NCBI RefSeq assembly: GCF_004340665.1
Contig: NZ_SLWO01000003.1
Location: 434,001-498,000, forward strand
DNA length: 64,000 nt
Reading direction: 5' to 3'
From: Pedobacter psychrotolerans
GTDB lineage: Bacteria; Bacteroidota; Bacteroidia; Sphingobacteriales; Sphingobacteriaceae
The notes under the pieces were generated by a model that was not told where the DNA came from, ran no database searches, and saw only the letters and a program-made list of their open reading frames with translations. A program made the position numbers and the translations under genes. Shown here one piece after another: positions 1 through 9,251 of this stretch. Within the stretch, counting starts at the first letter, position 1. Every line of letters begins with the position of its first letter.

Positions 1-1505
1 CTTATTCTAATCCTCAACGGGCAGCTTTAGCCATTACAGGGGTATATAGTGCAGCCCAGTCAAGTCCATATACAGATAACTCCAACCGTGGGTATCCTTT
101 TGGTGCTGCAAACACCATTCAAGGTGATATGAGAGGTGAAGATATGATGGCTATCCCTTCATTCTTCTTGGTAACATATGAAAACAGTTATGATGCTACG
201 ACAGCTAATAATACGGCATTGTGGACAAGCTTATATGCAACAATCAACAGAGCTAATATCGTAATAGCTAAATTAAAAGAAGCTGCTGCTGCTGGTACCA
301 TTACAGCTGATGTGGCAACAGCAGGTGAAGCAGAGTGCCGTTTTATAAGGGCGTTGAGCTATCATGAGTTATTAATTCAATTTGCTCGTCCATATAACGA
401 AACTTCTGGTGCAACACATCAGGGTGTTGTAATTAGAACTGTTGGAATTAATACGCCGGAGTTAGTAGATCAATACAAAAATGAGGGACGCAGTACTGTT
501 AAGCAAGGATATGATCTGATTCTTTCAGATCTAGATTTTGCTGAAGCTAATTTAGCTGCGCAATCATCCGCGTCTCTTAGAATTACTAGAGCCACTAAAG
601 GTGCAGCTGTTGCTTTAAAAACACGAGTTAAGTTGCATATGGGTGATTATGCTGGTGTAATTACTGAAGGTACAAAGTTAGGGACATCTGCTGCTGGAAC
701 TACTTTCACTTCTCCAACTGCGCTTGGTGGGTATGCATTAACTGCTACACCTGATGGTCCATTTGCCAGTGTTGGTGCGAATTATGGAAATACTGAATCA
801 ATTTTCTCAATTGAAAATTCAACGATCCGTAATGCAGGAACCAATGGTTCGTTAAGTACGATGTATTCAAAAGCGCCTGGAAGAGCACTAGCAGTAATAT
901 CACCTATCATCTGGAATGATCCATCTTGGAAAGCAACAGATACACGAAGAACATTATTGACAACAACTGATGCTGCCACTGGAGTTGCAGCCAAATATTA
1001 CTTTAGTGCTAAATACAAAGATCCGGCAACCTGGACTGATGCAAATCCGATAATTAGATATGCAGAAGTTTTATTAAACGTTTCTGAAGCATATGCCAGA
1101 ACAGGAAATACTACTCAGGCTTTAGCTTTATTAAACGCCGTTAGAAATAGATCAGTATTAGCTGCAGACAGATATACTTCTGCCAGTTTTGCAACTGCTG
1201 CTGCATTAATTCAAGGTATTATCAATGAAAGAAGAATTGAGTTTTTAGGTGAAGGTAAACGATGGATGGATATCCATCGCCTGGCAAAAGAAAACCTATA
1301 TGGTCCTAATGGTATTCCTGCAAAAACAAGTTCTACTGTACCTTTCTCTGCATATAATGCAGCGGCAGGATATACTGGCGTTAGATCTGTTGCTGCGATT
1401 CCTTATACAGGTGCCACAACAAGCTTTAGATTTATCTGGCCTATTCCAACTGTTGAAACTCAGGCAAACCCTGTTTTAGCCGGACAACAAAACCCAGGCT
1501 ATTAA
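1..1505 (+). CDS. SusD/RagB-like outer-membrane nutrient-binding lipoprotein (5' end missing)
   Basis: The frame is open to the left edge of the window, so the signal peptide and N-terminus are cut off; the first readable residues are YSNPQRALAAITGVYSAAQ. The visible part of about 500 residues has the SusD pattern: helical TPR-like repeats (AECRFIRALSYHELLIQFARPY), a late NERRIEFLGEGKRWMDIHRL segment, and the usual C-terminal end NPVLAGQQNPGY. SusD proteins are surface lipoproteins that cap a SusC TonB-dependent transporter and bind glycans or peptides; the partner should lie just upstream, outside the window. The substrate cannot be read from the sequence. A strong hairpin terminator follows. 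Confidence 0.93.
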   Translation, partial: YSNPQRAALAITGVYSAAQSSPYTDNSNRGYPFGAANTIQGDMRGEDMMAIPSFFLVTYENSYDATTANNTALWTSLYATINRANIVIAKLKEAAAAGTITADVATAGEAECRFIRALSYHELLIQFARPYNETSGATHQGVVIRTVGINTPELVDQYKNEGRSTVKQGYDLILSDLDFAEANLAAQSSASLRITRATKGAAVALKTRVKLHMGDYAGVITEGTKLGTSAAGTTFTSPTALGGYALTATPDGPFASVGANYGNTESIFSIENSTIRNAGTNGSLSTMYSKAPGRALAVISPIIWNDPSWKATDTRRTLLTTTDAATGVAAKYYFSAKYKDPATWTDANPIIRYAEVLLNVSEAYARTGNTTQALALLNAVRNRSVLAADRYTSASFATAAALIQGIINERRIEFLGEGKRWMDIHRLAKENLYGPNGIPAKTSSTVPFSAYNAAAGYTGVRSVAAIPYTGATTSFRFIWPIPTVETQANPVLAGQQNPGY

Positions 1506-1572
1506 CAACTGATTTATAATTAGATTACAGATAAAGTTTGTGACCTCCATTTAGATAGACTAGTAGCCTTTT

Positions 1573-1612
1573 AAAACGACAAAAGCCAGCAAATGCTGGC
1601 TTTTGTCGTTTT
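1573..1612. terminator. Bidirectional rho-independent terminator
   Basis: A perfect 18-bp inverted repeat (1573-1590 and 1595-1612) encloses a 4-base loop, with A-runs and T-runs at the outer ends. It lies between the convergent SusD and DoxX genes and can serve both strands. Confidence 0.9.
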
Positions 1613-1623
1613 GGAAATTTTCC

Positions 1624-2031
1624 TCACTTCTTATCCACACTATACTTTCCAGGCCCAATAAAAATTAAGCTGAAAAACACAATGCCTAACTCTATGGCAT
1701 GGCTGGCACCACCCAATCCATCACCTTTACCAAAGTGAACCAAGGCTGCAATAATCATGGTAAAAACCAGGGCTATGCATGCAGGGCGGAAAAATAGACC
1801 AACAATTAGTAAAAAGCCTCCAAAGGTTTCGGCAACAGCAGCCATAAAGCCCCAGAATACAGGTAAAAAATTTACCCCCACTACTTTCATACTGCCACCT
1901 AATTCTGCCCAACCCGCCGGGCCGCCTGCCAGCTTTGGAAAGCCGTGAACTATAAACATGATGCCAATGCCTATACGCATGATTAATAAACCAGTGTTCC
2001 GGTATTTACCTAAACTATCAAAAATTGCCAT
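1624..2031 (-). CDS. DoxX family membrane protein
   Basis: A 135-residue protein with four hydrophobic segments and the DoxX features LLIMRIGIGIMFIVHGFPKL near the N-terminus and GGASHAIELGIVFFSLIFIGPGKYSVD at the end. DoxX proteins are small inner-membrane proteins of poorly defined role, linked in some bacteria to thiol or oxidative stress. It starts one base after the end of the LD-carboxypeptidase gene, so the two are probably one transcript. The length is normal for the family. Confidence 0.85.
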   Translation of the reverse strand: MAIFDSLGKYRNTGLLIMRIGIGIMFIVHGFPKLAGGPAGWAELGGSMKVVGVNFLPVFWGFMAAVAETFGGFLLIVGLFFRPACIALVFTMIIAALVHFGKGDGLGGASHAIELGIVFFSLIFIGPGKYSVDKK

Positions 2032-2032
2032 G

Positions 2033-2932
2033 TTATAAATATTTAAGTTGAACGTTATGTGTTTCTATTTTTAAAAATACCTCAGCTCCTAAAACCATGG
2101 TGAGGTTATGATCAATATGTCCGGTAGGGAAATCAAAGCAAACCGGATAATCGTATTCCTGTATAATATCCCAAATTACCTCGTTTGCAGTTTGTCCGAA
2201 CGGAATTTTTTCAACTTCTATTTCATTAAATGCACCAATAATTAAGCTTTTTAAATGCTTCAGCTTGCCAGCCCTTTTGAGCATTCGCATCATCCTGTCG
2301 ATACTGTATTCATGTTCGCCAACATCCTCCAGAAAAAGAATTTTATCATTAAAATCCATTTCCGAAACAGAACCTTGTAACATGGCAAGTAAGGTTAAAT
2401 TTCCACCAATCAAAAGCCCTGTTGCTTCACCAGATCGATTAGGGAATCCACTTTCGTATTGATAAATCTGTTGCTCGCCAAATAAGGCTTTCTTTAAGGA
2501 GTCAAGCGCTTCCGGGGTACTTTCCTCAAATGTATAGGGCATCTGGCCATGAATGCATTGTACTTCGCTTTGCGAAATAATATGAGAAAGCAAAACGGTG
2601 ATGTCACTAAAACCGACAAACCACTTAGGGTTTAAATTAAATTGAGTAAAATCCAGCTCATCAATAATCCGAATGGATCCATAGCCTCCCCTGCCTGCAA
2701 TAATCGCTTTGATAGATGGATCATCGAGAAACTGCTGAATGTCTTTTGCCCTTAATTGATCTGTTCCGGCAAACTGATGATGGCTGGCATAAACACTTTC
2801 ACCTATAATTACCTCCAGTCCCCAACGGCTTAAAAGTGCTATAGCCGTGTCAATAGACTTCGGTAATTTCTTCGCCGGACAAACAAGGGCAACCTTATCT
2901 CCTTTTTTTAAATATGGGGGCTGTTTAATCAT
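2033..2932 (-). CDS. ldcA: LD-carboxypeptidase (peptidase family S66)
   Basis: Family S66 serine peptidase that trims the terminal D-alanine from tetrapeptides during murein recycling in the cytoplasm. Visible features: [19 protein letters not shown] at the N-terminus, [15 protein letters not shown], the nucleophile segment [24 protein letters not shown], the glutamate segment [16 protein letters not shown], and the histidine segment [16 protein letters not shown] place the start at ATG 2932 (MIKQPPYL); a TTG at 2956 would add eight residues and run into the metG promoter. It is divergent from metG and followed by the DoxX gene. Length (299 aa) is normal. Confidence 0.88.
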   Translation of the reverse strand: MIKQPPYLKKGDKVALVCPAKKLPKSIDTAIALLSRWGLEVIIGESVYASHHQFAGTDQLRAKDIQQFLDDPSIKAIIAGRGGYGSIRIIDELDFTQFNLNPKWFVGFSDITVLLSHIISQSEVQCIHGQMPYTFEESTPEALDSLKKALFGEQQIYQYESGFPNRSGEATGLLIGGNLTLLAMLQGSVSEMDFNDKILFLEDVGEHEYSIDRMMRMLKRAGKLKHLKSLIIGAFNEIEVEKIPFGQTANEVIWDIIQEYDYPVCFDFPTGHIDHNLTMVLGAEVFLKIETHNVQLKYL

Positions 2933-2944
2933 CTTCAAAACACT

Positions 2945-2952
2945 TATCTTTG
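2945..2952 (+). promoter_or_regulatory. -7 promoter box of metG
   Basis: TATCTTTG fits the Bacteroidota -7 consensus TAnnTTTG and ends about 20 bases before the metG start. The -33 TTTG element is not clear. Confidence 0.5.
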
Positions 2953-2972
2953 CCAAATTAATAAAAATTGTT

Positions 2973-5081
2973 TTGGATAATAGTAAAATAAAAAGATATA
3001 CCGTAACGGCGGCACTTCCTTATACCAATGGACCCGTTCATATAGGGCACCTTGCCGGTGTTTATATTCCTGCTGATATTTATGCCCGTTACCTGAGATC
3101 GAATAAACGCGATGTCAAGTTTATTTGCGGATCTGATGAAAATGGTGTGCCGATTACCTTAAAAGCCAAACGTGAGGGGATCACACCACAAGAAGTAGTA
3201 GATAAATACCATAAAATTATTGGTGATTCATTTAAAGAGTTTGGTGTTTCTTTTGATATTTACCACCGTACCTCATCACAAACCCATCACCAAACGGCAT
3301 CAGATTTTTTCAAAACCTTATATGATAAGGGTGTATTTACAGAAGAAGTTACCGAACAGTATTATGATCCTTCAGCCAAACAATTTCTGGCCGATCGATA
3401 TATTACCGGTACATGTCCGAAATGCGGTAATGAAAATGCCTATGGGGACCAATGTGAAAACTGCGGATCAACATTAAATGCCACAGACCTGATTAATCCA
3501 AAATCTACACTTTCTGGTGATCAACCCATTTTAAAAGAGACTAAAAACTGGTTTCTACCGCTAGATCAATACGAAGAAAGGTTAAGAACTTATATAGAAA
3601 GTCATAAAGAATGGCGCCCAAATGTGTATGGCCAATGTCAAAGCTGGTTAAATGCGGGCTTGCAGCCACGTGCCATGACCAGAGATTTAGATTGGGGGGT
3701 TCGTGTACCACTTCGAGATGCAGAAGGAAAAGTTTTGTATGTTTGGTTTGATGCGCCAATCGGTTACATTTCTGCCACTAAAGAATTGTGTAATTATGCC
3801 AAATTGGATGTTTGGAATCCAAAGGCTGAAGAATATTACATCAATAATTTCGATAGCGATAAATGTGGATGGGAAGAGTATTGGAAAAGTGATGAAACCA
3901 AACTGGTTCATTTTATCGGGAAGGATAATATCGTTTTCCATTGCATTATTTTTCCGGCAATGCTCATGGCGCATGGTGATTACACCTTGGCTGATAATGT
4001 GCCAGCCAATGAGTTTTTAAACCTTGAGGGACAGAAAATTTCCACCTCTAAAAACTGGGCAGTTTGGCTAAATGAATATTTGCGTGAGTTTGAGGGCAAG
4101 CAAGATGTTTTACGCTATGTACTTACAGCAACTGCTCCTGAAACAAAAGACAATGACTTTACCTGGAAAGATTTCCAGGCGAGAAATAACAATGAACTGG
4201 TTGCTATACTAGGCAATTTTGTTAACCGTGTAATGGTACTTACTCATAAGTATTTCAATGGAAGTGTACCAACTTGTATGGAAATTACGCCGGTCGATCA
4301 GGCTGTAATTGATGAGTTGGCAAGCTATCCGGCGAAGATTTCTGCTTCAATAGAAAACTATCGCTTTAGAGAGGCTTTATCTGAAGTGATGAATGTTGCC
4401 CGTTTAGGAAATAAATACCTGGCTGAAACGGAGCCCTGGAAACTCATCAAAACAGATGAAGATCGGGTGCGGACCATTTTACACCTTTCCCTTCAAATTG
4501 CGGCTAACATTCAGGTGTTAATAGAGCCTTTTTTACCTTTTACAGCAGAGAAACTGATGAATATGCTAAAAAATGGTGGAAATGATTGGGAAGATGCAGG
4601 GTCTGTGAATTTAATCAAACGTGGACACGATATCGGCGAGGCTGTGTTATTGTTTGAAAAGATTGAGGATGCTGAGATCGATTTTCAAATTGCAAAACTC
4701 AACCAAAGTAAATCGACCAATGCAGCCAATAATGCTGTAGTTACCCCGGCTAAAGAGAACATTAATTTTGATGATTTTTCTGCCCTTGACATCCGCGTAG
4801 CAACAATTACTGCTGCAGAGAAAGTTGAAAAAACTAAAAAGCTATTAAAACTTACCGTAAATACGGGTTTAGATGAGCGCACGGTTGTATCTGGCATAGC
4901 AGAATATTATAAGCCTGAAGAAATTATAGGGCAGCAGGTGAGTTTGCTCGTAAACTTAGCCCCTCGTGAAATTAAAGGAATTTTATCACAAGGAATGATT
5001 TTAATGGCTGAAAATTCAGAAGGAAAACTTACTTTTGTATCACCTGCCGAAAAATTTGAAGTAGGTAGTGTAATCAGATAA
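2973..5081 (+). CDS. metG: Methionyl-tRNA synthetase, long form with C-terminal tRNA-binding domain
   Basis: Charges tRNA-Met with methionine. The class I HIGH motif is in [11 protein letters not shown] near the N-terminus, the zinc knuckle is [18 protein letters not shown], and the KMSKS equivalent is [10 protein letters not shown]. After the anticodon-binding helical domain and a short linker, the last 110 residues form a Trbp111/EMAPII-like OB-fold ([20 protein letters not shown]). I choose the TTG at 2973 ([20 protein letters not shown]): family members start about ten residues before [12 protein letters not shown], no ATG fits, and the upstream frame extension to 2847 overlaps ldcA and the promoter. 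Product of 702 aa, normal for the family. Confidence 0.95.
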   Translation: MDNSKIKRYTVTAALPYTNGPVHIGHLAGVYIPADIYARYLRSNKRDVKFICGSDENGVPITLKAKREGITPQEVVDKYHKIIGDSFKEFGVSFDIYHRTSSQTHHQTASDFFKTLYDKGVFTEEVTEQYYDPSAKQFLADRYITGTCPKCGNENAYGDQCENCGSTLNATDLINPKSTLSGDQPILKETKNWFLPLDQYEERLRTYIESHKEWRPNVYGQCQSWLNAGLQPRAMTRDLDWGVRVPLRDAEGKVLYVWFDAPIGYISATKELCNYAKLDVWNPKAEEYYINNFDSDKCGWEEYWKSDETKLVHFIGKDNIVFHCIIFPAMLMAHGDYTLADNVPANEFLNLEGQKISTSKNWAVWLNEYLREFEGKQDVLRYVLTATAPETKDNDFTWKDFQARNNNELVAILGNFVNRVMVLTHKYFNGSVPTCMEITPVDQAVIDELASYPAKISASIENYRFREALSEVMNVARLGNKYLAETEPWKLIKTDEDRVRTILHLSLQIAANIQVLIEPFLPFTAEKLMNMLKNGGNDWEDAGSVNLIKRGHDIGEAVLLFEKIEDAEIDFQIAKLNQSKSTNAANNAVVTPAKENINFDDFSALDIRVATITAAEKVEKTKKLLKLTVNTGLDERTVVSGIAEYYKPEEIIGQQVSLLVNLAPREIKGILSQGMILMAENSEGKLTFVSPAEKFEVGSVIR

Positions 5082-5158
5082 GCGCATTAATAATTGCGAT
5101 TTTAGGTTTTGTTCTCGGAAATCTAAAATCGTAATGCTGCAAATCTAAAATTACCTTT

Positions 5159-5230
5159 GGTCCCGTAGTTCAACGGATAGAATAGAAGTTTCCTAAACTT
5201 TAGATATGAGTTCGATTCTCGTCGGGACCA
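5159..5230 (+). tRNA. tRNA-Arg (anticodon CCT)
   Basis: The acceptor stem GGTCCCG (5159-5165) pairs with CGGGACC (5223-5229), followed by discriminator A. The anticodon arm GAAGT-TTCCTAA-ACTTT gives anticodon CCT, which reads AGG. The T-arm contains GTTCGATTC. CCA is not encoded. Its 3' end is the left attachment site of the mobile element. Confidence 0.92.
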
Positions 5231-5234
5231 CTTC
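5219..5234 (+). other. Candidate attachment site at the tRNA-Arg end (attL)
   Basis: TCGTCGGGACCACTTC covers the last 12 bases of the tRNA and 4 beyond. It recurs with one mismatch at 49630-49645, with an integrase gene just inside. Tyrosine recombinases commonly use tRNA 3' ends. Between here and the integrase start (5235-5542) I see only the arm-type repeat at 5343. Confidence 0.7.
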
Positions 5235-5342
5235 CTTGGATTCAAACCAGAACATTGTCGCGCAAATCGTTGATTTTCAAGACTTTGTTTTGGTTTTTAT
5301 AACACATTAAGACCCGTTTTTGACCATTCTGAATGATTAATT

Positions 5343-5356
5343 TTAGTGAGTCGAAA
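5343..5356 (+). repeat. Left copy of a 14-bp end repeat (possible integrase arm site)
   Basis: TTAGTGAGTCGAAA is found identically and in the same orientation at 49558-49571. Each copy lies inside the element, 109 bp from the left core site and 59 bp from the right one. Position and identity suggest integrase or excisionase arm binding (inference). Confidence 0.55.
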
Positions 5357-5542
5357 ATTGACTATTTTTTGTAAAACACTGTAGGTCAGTGGATTGATTG
5401 AAACATCAAAACCAGAATTATTCCGAAATGTTCGGGTGTTGGATTGTTTTGTAAGATATTGATTTACAGCTCGTTCGACTGATGAACATCTTGATGACTC
5501 ACTGGCTCAAATGTACATTTGTTTAATTTTAAATGTATCATT

Positions 5543-6814
5543 ATGAGTTACAATTTTCATCTTTTATTCTATCTAAAAAGACCAAAAAATTTTATCAAGG
5601 GCGAGATGATGCCCATCTATTTACGGATTACCGTGAAAGGAAAACATTCGGAATATTCTGTTGGCAGGGAAATTATTCCCAGCTTCTGGTCTGCGCTTAA
5701 AGGAAAAGGCACTGGCCTGCGCGAGGAGATCCGGGAACTTAATGATTATCTAGATACGCTGGCGTCAAAAGTTCGACGGTTTCATACCACTCTTGTTGAA
5801 AAGGAAGATGAGGTGACAGCGGTAGTCTTGAGGGATCATCTTACCGGAAAGAATACGTCTAACCATAGCCTGCTGAGAGTTTATCAGAAGCACAATGACA
5901 ATATGGAAAAACTGATTGGTAAAGGATACAGTTATGCTACGTTTCAAACCTATCAAAGTTCCATCAGACATGTTAAACAATTTCTTCAGCTCAAATATGA
6001 GGTTCAGGACATTAACATCAAAAAGGTGGATTTTAAATTTATCACCGATTATGAGCTATTTCTTAGAATAGATCGGGGAAATAATGCAATGTCTGCCCGG
6101 AAATACATTGTTCACCTGAAAAAAATCATGCTGTATTGCTTGGGTGCCGGGTGGATTGTTGGTAATCCATTTTTAAATTATCGAAATACTGCGAAAGCTA
6201 AGGCAAGGACTTTTCTAAATATGGAAGAGTTGGATCGGATCAAAAGCAGGGAATTTCCACTCGAACGCTTAAACATTGTTCGAGACATTTTTATATTCAG
6301 TTGCTATACAGGCCTTTCTTATATTGATGTAAAGCAGCTTCGGTTGGATCAGATTACGAGAGGCGATGACGGTAATTTATGGATATTCATCAAACGGCAG
6401 AAAACGGAAACTCCCTGTCACATCCCCTTGTTGGATGAGGCGAAAGTAATTCTTGACAGGTATAAAAATCACAGGATATGCAGATGGAGAAAAGTGGCGC
6501 TGCCAGTGCTCACTAATCAACGCATGAATGGTTACCTGAAAGAAATCGCTGATCTTTGTACCATCACTAAGGTACTCACTTATCATCTGGCTCGTCATAC
6601 TTTCGCGACGACTATTACGCTTTCAAATGGTGTTCCGATTGAGACCGTATCCCAGATGCTTGGCCACAATAGCTTAAAAACAACACAGCATTATGCGAAG
6701 GTTATCGATACTAAAGTTAGTACTGAGATGTCTGCATTACAGGAGAAACTTTTAGACCGACATAAGGAAGAAGAAGATACTGGTGATATGAAAGTTATGA
6801 AGCTATTTAGATAA
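5543..6814 (+). CDS. Tyrosine recombinase (integrase), IntDOT-like
   Basis: Site-specific recombinase of 423 aa that should integrate and excise this element. The N-terminus (YLKRPKNFIKGEMMPIYLRI) is the arm-binding domain of Bacteroidota integrases, followed by a SAM-like core-binding domain and the catalytic domain. The catalytic domain shows HLARHTFAT (H-x-x-R) and LGHNSLKTTQHYAKV with the nucleophile tyrosine. The first catalytic arginine is replaced by serine in FSCYTGLSYIDVKQL, as known for IntDOT of CTnDOT. The start is ATG 5543; the TTG at 5519 in frame is unlikely. It lies about 310 bp from the tRNA-Arg end. Fragments of related integrases occur at 6972 and 10461. Confidence 0.93.
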   Translation: MSYNFHLLFYLKRPKNFIKGEMMPIYLRITVKGKHSEYSVGREIIPSFWSALKGKGTGLREEIRELNDYLDTLASKVRRFHTTLVEKEDEVTAVVLRDHLTGKNTSNHSLLRVYQKHNDNMEKLIGKGYSYATFQTYQSSIRHVKQFLQLKYEVQDINIKKVDFKFITDYELFLRIDRGNNAMSARKYIVHLKKIMLYCLGAGWIVGNPFLNYRNTAKAKARTFLNMEELDRIKSREFPLERLNIVRDIFIFSCYTGLSYIDVKQLRLDQITRGDDGNLWIFIKRQKTETPCHIPLLDEAKVILDRYKNHRICRWRKVALPVLTNQRMNGYLKEIADLCTITKVLTYHLARHTFATTITLSNGVPIETVSQMLGHNSLKTTQHYAKVIDTKVSTEMSALQEKLLDRHKEEEDTGDMKVMKLFR

Positions 6815-6971
6815 ATTGCTTTCAATGTAAACGGAAATCGGTTGTAATTTGTCTTGTCAATCTTAATCTAATTGCCAGTATTTGTATCAACACTAGGCAG
6901 ATAATTTTCACACAAGGGTTTAAAAAATAAATAATTATTATACTAATAGTATTACTTTTTATGTTTTTTTA

Positions 6972-7063
6972 AACTGGTATTAAGATGTCTGCATTACAGA
7001 AGAAACTTCTAGAAGGATAAAGAGGAGGAGGATGGTGATGTGGTTATGAAGCTTTTTAGCTAG
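6972..7063 (+). pseudogene. Remnant of the 3' end of a second integrase
   Basis: This stretch repeats the last 30 or so codons of the intact integrase (6723-6814) with changes: the same ATGTCTGCATTACAG start, then GAAACTTCTAGAAGGATAA, a GAGGAGGAGGATGGTGATG run, and ATGAAGCTTTTTAGCTAG at the end. An internal stop breaks it. It probably descends from a related integrase of an earlier or tandem element. The rest of 6815-7305 holds a hairpin (7176) and the AbiE operator. Confidence 0.8.
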
Positions 7064-7175
7064 ATTGTTAGCTATGTAGCTGTTATAGGCTTTGAATATT
7101 GAAGCAATGTTAATTTAGATTCTTCTTAGTTGAGTAAAATCATTAAAATATAGTTATAAAAGGCACTTGCTGTAT

Positions 7176-7206
7176 AGTCATGGCCCATCAAAGATGGGCC
7201 ATGACT
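7176..7206. terminator. Strong hairpin, probable terminator
   Basis: A perfect 13-bp stem (AGTCATGGCCCAT and its complement) around a 5-base loop, between the integrase remnant and the AbiE operon. The following bases are T-rich but not a clean T-run. Confidence 0.6.
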
Positions 7207-7262
7207 TATTCCTATACTTCAATCATTCTTCTTATGAGCCAAAAAAAGCTAGTATAAAGTGT

Positions 7263-7285
7263 CACAAATATTTCATAAATTTGTG
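7263..7285. promoter_or_regulatory. Inverted repeat, possible AbiEi operator
   Basis: CACAAAT-N9-ATTTGTG lies 20 bases upstream of the antitoxin start. AbiEi proteins are known to repress their own operon by binding inverted repeats in the promoter, so this is a good operator candidate (inference). Confidence 0.5.
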
Positions 7286-7305
7286 GCAAAATAATTCATT
7301 TTAAT

Positions 7306-7929
7306 ATGAAATATTCAGCACATAATCAGATAGTTAACAAGATAATAAAGAATAAGCGCGGAAAGCTGTTTTTCCCAACCGACTTTTCGGATATTGGTAG
7401 TGCTGATGCGATCAGGAGCAGCCTGTACAGGCTTGAAAGGGATCATGTACTGGAACGGCTTGCGCATGGAATTTATTTGTATCCGAAGATAGATCCTGTT
7501 TTTGGTAGCCTCTACCCTTCTACTGAGGAGATAGCGGAAAGTATTGCTAAGCGTGATCATGCGAGGATTATTCCTACAGGATCTACTGCTTTACATAAAC
7601 TGAGGCTGACTACACAGGTGCCGATGAATGTTACTTATCTGACTGATGGTGCGCCCAGGAAAATCAAGATCGGAAAGCAGCGGATTACTTTTAAGCCTAC
7701 AACGGCAAAGAAGCTGGCTACTAAAGGAAAGATCAGTACGCTGGTGATACAGGCGCTTTCAGAACTGGGTCAGAAGAATGTGGATAGCCAGGTGCTAGAC
7801 CGTTTGAAGTTGGTACTAAAGGATGAAGATAACAGGAACATTGAACATGACGCTAAATTAGCACCGGCATGGATTGCGGTAATATTGAATGAACTCTCTA
7901 AATCGTTAGAAAATGATAAACTGGCTTAA
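7306..7929 (+). CDS. AbiEi-like antitoxin / DUF6088 transcriptional regulator
   Basis: A 207-aa protein with an N-terminal winged-helix segment (NKRGKLFFPTDFSDIGSADA, then LYRLERDHVLERLAHGIYLY) and a C-terminal domain containing IIPTGSTALHKLRLTTQVP and YLTDGAPRKIKIGKQRITF, the pattern of AbiEi/DUF6088 antitoxins of type IV systems. It probably represses the operon and opposes the nucleotidyltransferase toxin encoded by the overlapping next gene (17-bp overlap). Systems of this kind cause abortive phage infection and stabilise mobile elements. The start follows a palindromic operator candidate. Confidence 0.83.
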   Translation: MKYSAHNQIVNKIIKNKRGKLFFPTDFSDIGSADAIRSSLYRLERDHVLERLAHGIYLYPKIDPVFGSLYPSTEEIAESIAKRDHARIIPTGSTALHKLRLTTQVPMNVTYLTDGAPRKIKIGKQRITFKPTTAKKLATKGKISTLVIQALSELGQKNVDSQVLDRLKLVLKDEDNRNIEHDAKLAPAWIAVILNELSKSLENDKLA

Positions 7930-8914
7930 ATCAACGGCTGAACGTCAGAAAGAATTATTGGGACTGGCCAGTAACAAGACTGGTCTTCCCGCTTATGCGA
8001 TAGAAAAGGATTGGTGGGTAACTTTGGCGCTGTATGCGATATTCCGGACTCCCTGGTCGGATCATTTGGTATTCAAAGGCGGTACTTCTTTAAGTAAATC
8101 CTGGGACCTGATCGAGCGTTTTTCCGAAGATATCGATCTGGTTATTGACCGGTCGGTACTAGGTTTTGGGGAAGAGCTGAGTAACTCCAAGATTAAAGAA
8201 TTGCGCAAGGCTTCCTGTGCCTTTATTTCAGGGGAATTTAGGGACGGGTTGGAAAAGGAGTTGCTCGATTTGGGCATCCCTGCAGATCTGTTTTCTTTAA
8301 AAGTGGCTGAAACGACAGAATCTGACCGAGATCCTCAGGTACTGGAGCTGTATTACGAGTCTGTACTAGAAAAAGGCAGTTATTTAAAAGAGGCTGTACT
8401 GATCGAGATTGGTGCCAGGTCGCTAAAAGAGCCTTCAGAACAAAGGGAAATTAGCCCGATTATTTCGCAGGCTTTGGGCGATTTTAACATAGCTGGGGAA
8501 CCGTTCAGCGTGCTTACTGTTCTGCCAGCGCGTACATTTTTGGAAAAGGTTTTTCTCCTACATGAGGAATTTTGTAAGCCTGCTGAAAAGATAAGAACAG
8601 AAAGAATGTCGCGGCATCTATATGATCTGGATAGGATTATGGATACTGAGCATGGTAAACAGGCGCTGGAAGATAAGGATTTATACAAGGTAATAGTGGA
8701 ACATCGGGCAAAATTCAATGTGATCCGAGGAATTGGTTACGAAAAACATGGGTATCAGGATATCAGCTTTATTCCACCGGTTGAGGTATTGGGAGCTTGG
8801 GAAAATGATTATAAGGCCATGCAGGAAAGTATGATCTATGGTGACTCGAAAACGTTTAAAAAGTTGGTCGGACGTATGGAGGAACTGACCAAAAGGTTCC
8901 GAGATGTAAAATAA
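7913..8914 (+). CDS. AbiEii/AbiGii-type nucleotidyltransferase toxin
   Basis: A 333-aa protein with the nucleotidyltransferase signature of the AbiEii family: FKGGTSLSKSW (residues 54-64) followed by the metal-binding pair in SEDIDLVID (D73 and D75). AbiEii toxins transfer nucleotides to cellular RNAs (tRNA for studied homologues) and halt growth. The ATG lies inside the end of the antitoxin gene, so expression is coupled. The key residues look intact. It may defend against phage, keep the element in the population, or both. Confidence 0.86.
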   Translation: MINWLKSTAERQKELLGLASNKTGLPAYAIEKDWWVTLALYAIFRTPWSDHLVFKGGTSLSKSWDLIERFSEDIDLVIDRSVLGFGEELSNSKIKELRKASCAFISGEFRDGLEKELLDLGIPADLFSLKVAETTESDRDPQVLELYYESVLEKGSYLKEAVLIEIGARSLKEPSEQREISPIISQALGDFNIAGEPFSVLTVLPARTFLEKVFLLHEEFCKPAEKIRTERMSRHLYDLDRIMDTEHGKQALEDKDLYKVIVEHRAKFNVIRGIGYEKHGYQDISFIPPVEVLGAWENDYKAMQESMIYGDSKTFKKLVGRMEELTKRFRDVK

Positions 8915-9251
8915 CTTCTTTATTTAAGGAGGATAAATTGCCTGCTTTTTTGTTTTAAGGTTTATTCATACCAGCTGGATTTTAGTTTACGAAAATGGGA
9001 GTTTTCAGTGATGATCGCCGCAATCCTCCGTTTCGGTAAACCGAATTTGCGTGTCAATGCACCGATTATACCTAATTACTTATAAGCCAATTGATTTTTT
9101 AGATAAACAGTGATTAGCTAAATGATTGTTATTTCAATCATTTATGTTGATTAAGTTTGAAATAACAATCATCATACATCGAAAATGCAGTCATCCTTTT
9201 TTGTAAAAACGTTAGGAACAATTTCTGTCTGAAAAACCATAATATATTCGA
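8915..9251. other. Intergenic region with a perfect 16-bp inverted repeat
   Basis: No convincing gene. ATGATTGTTATTTCAA at 9122-9137 is repeated inverted at 9157-9172 around a 19-base spacer. A short hairpin TTCGGT-aa-ACCGAA lies near 9033, inside a plus-strand frame open for about 25 codons that could be a coding remnant (weak). The large repeat ends 80 bp before the phosphoesterase and could be an operator, a terminator, or a transposon end. Confidence 0.55.

Noticed and set aside
5152-5159. Promoter box TACCTTTG for tRNA-Arg
   Set aside because: It fits the consensus but would place the start inside the mature tRNA; metG read-through or an upstream promoter is more likely.
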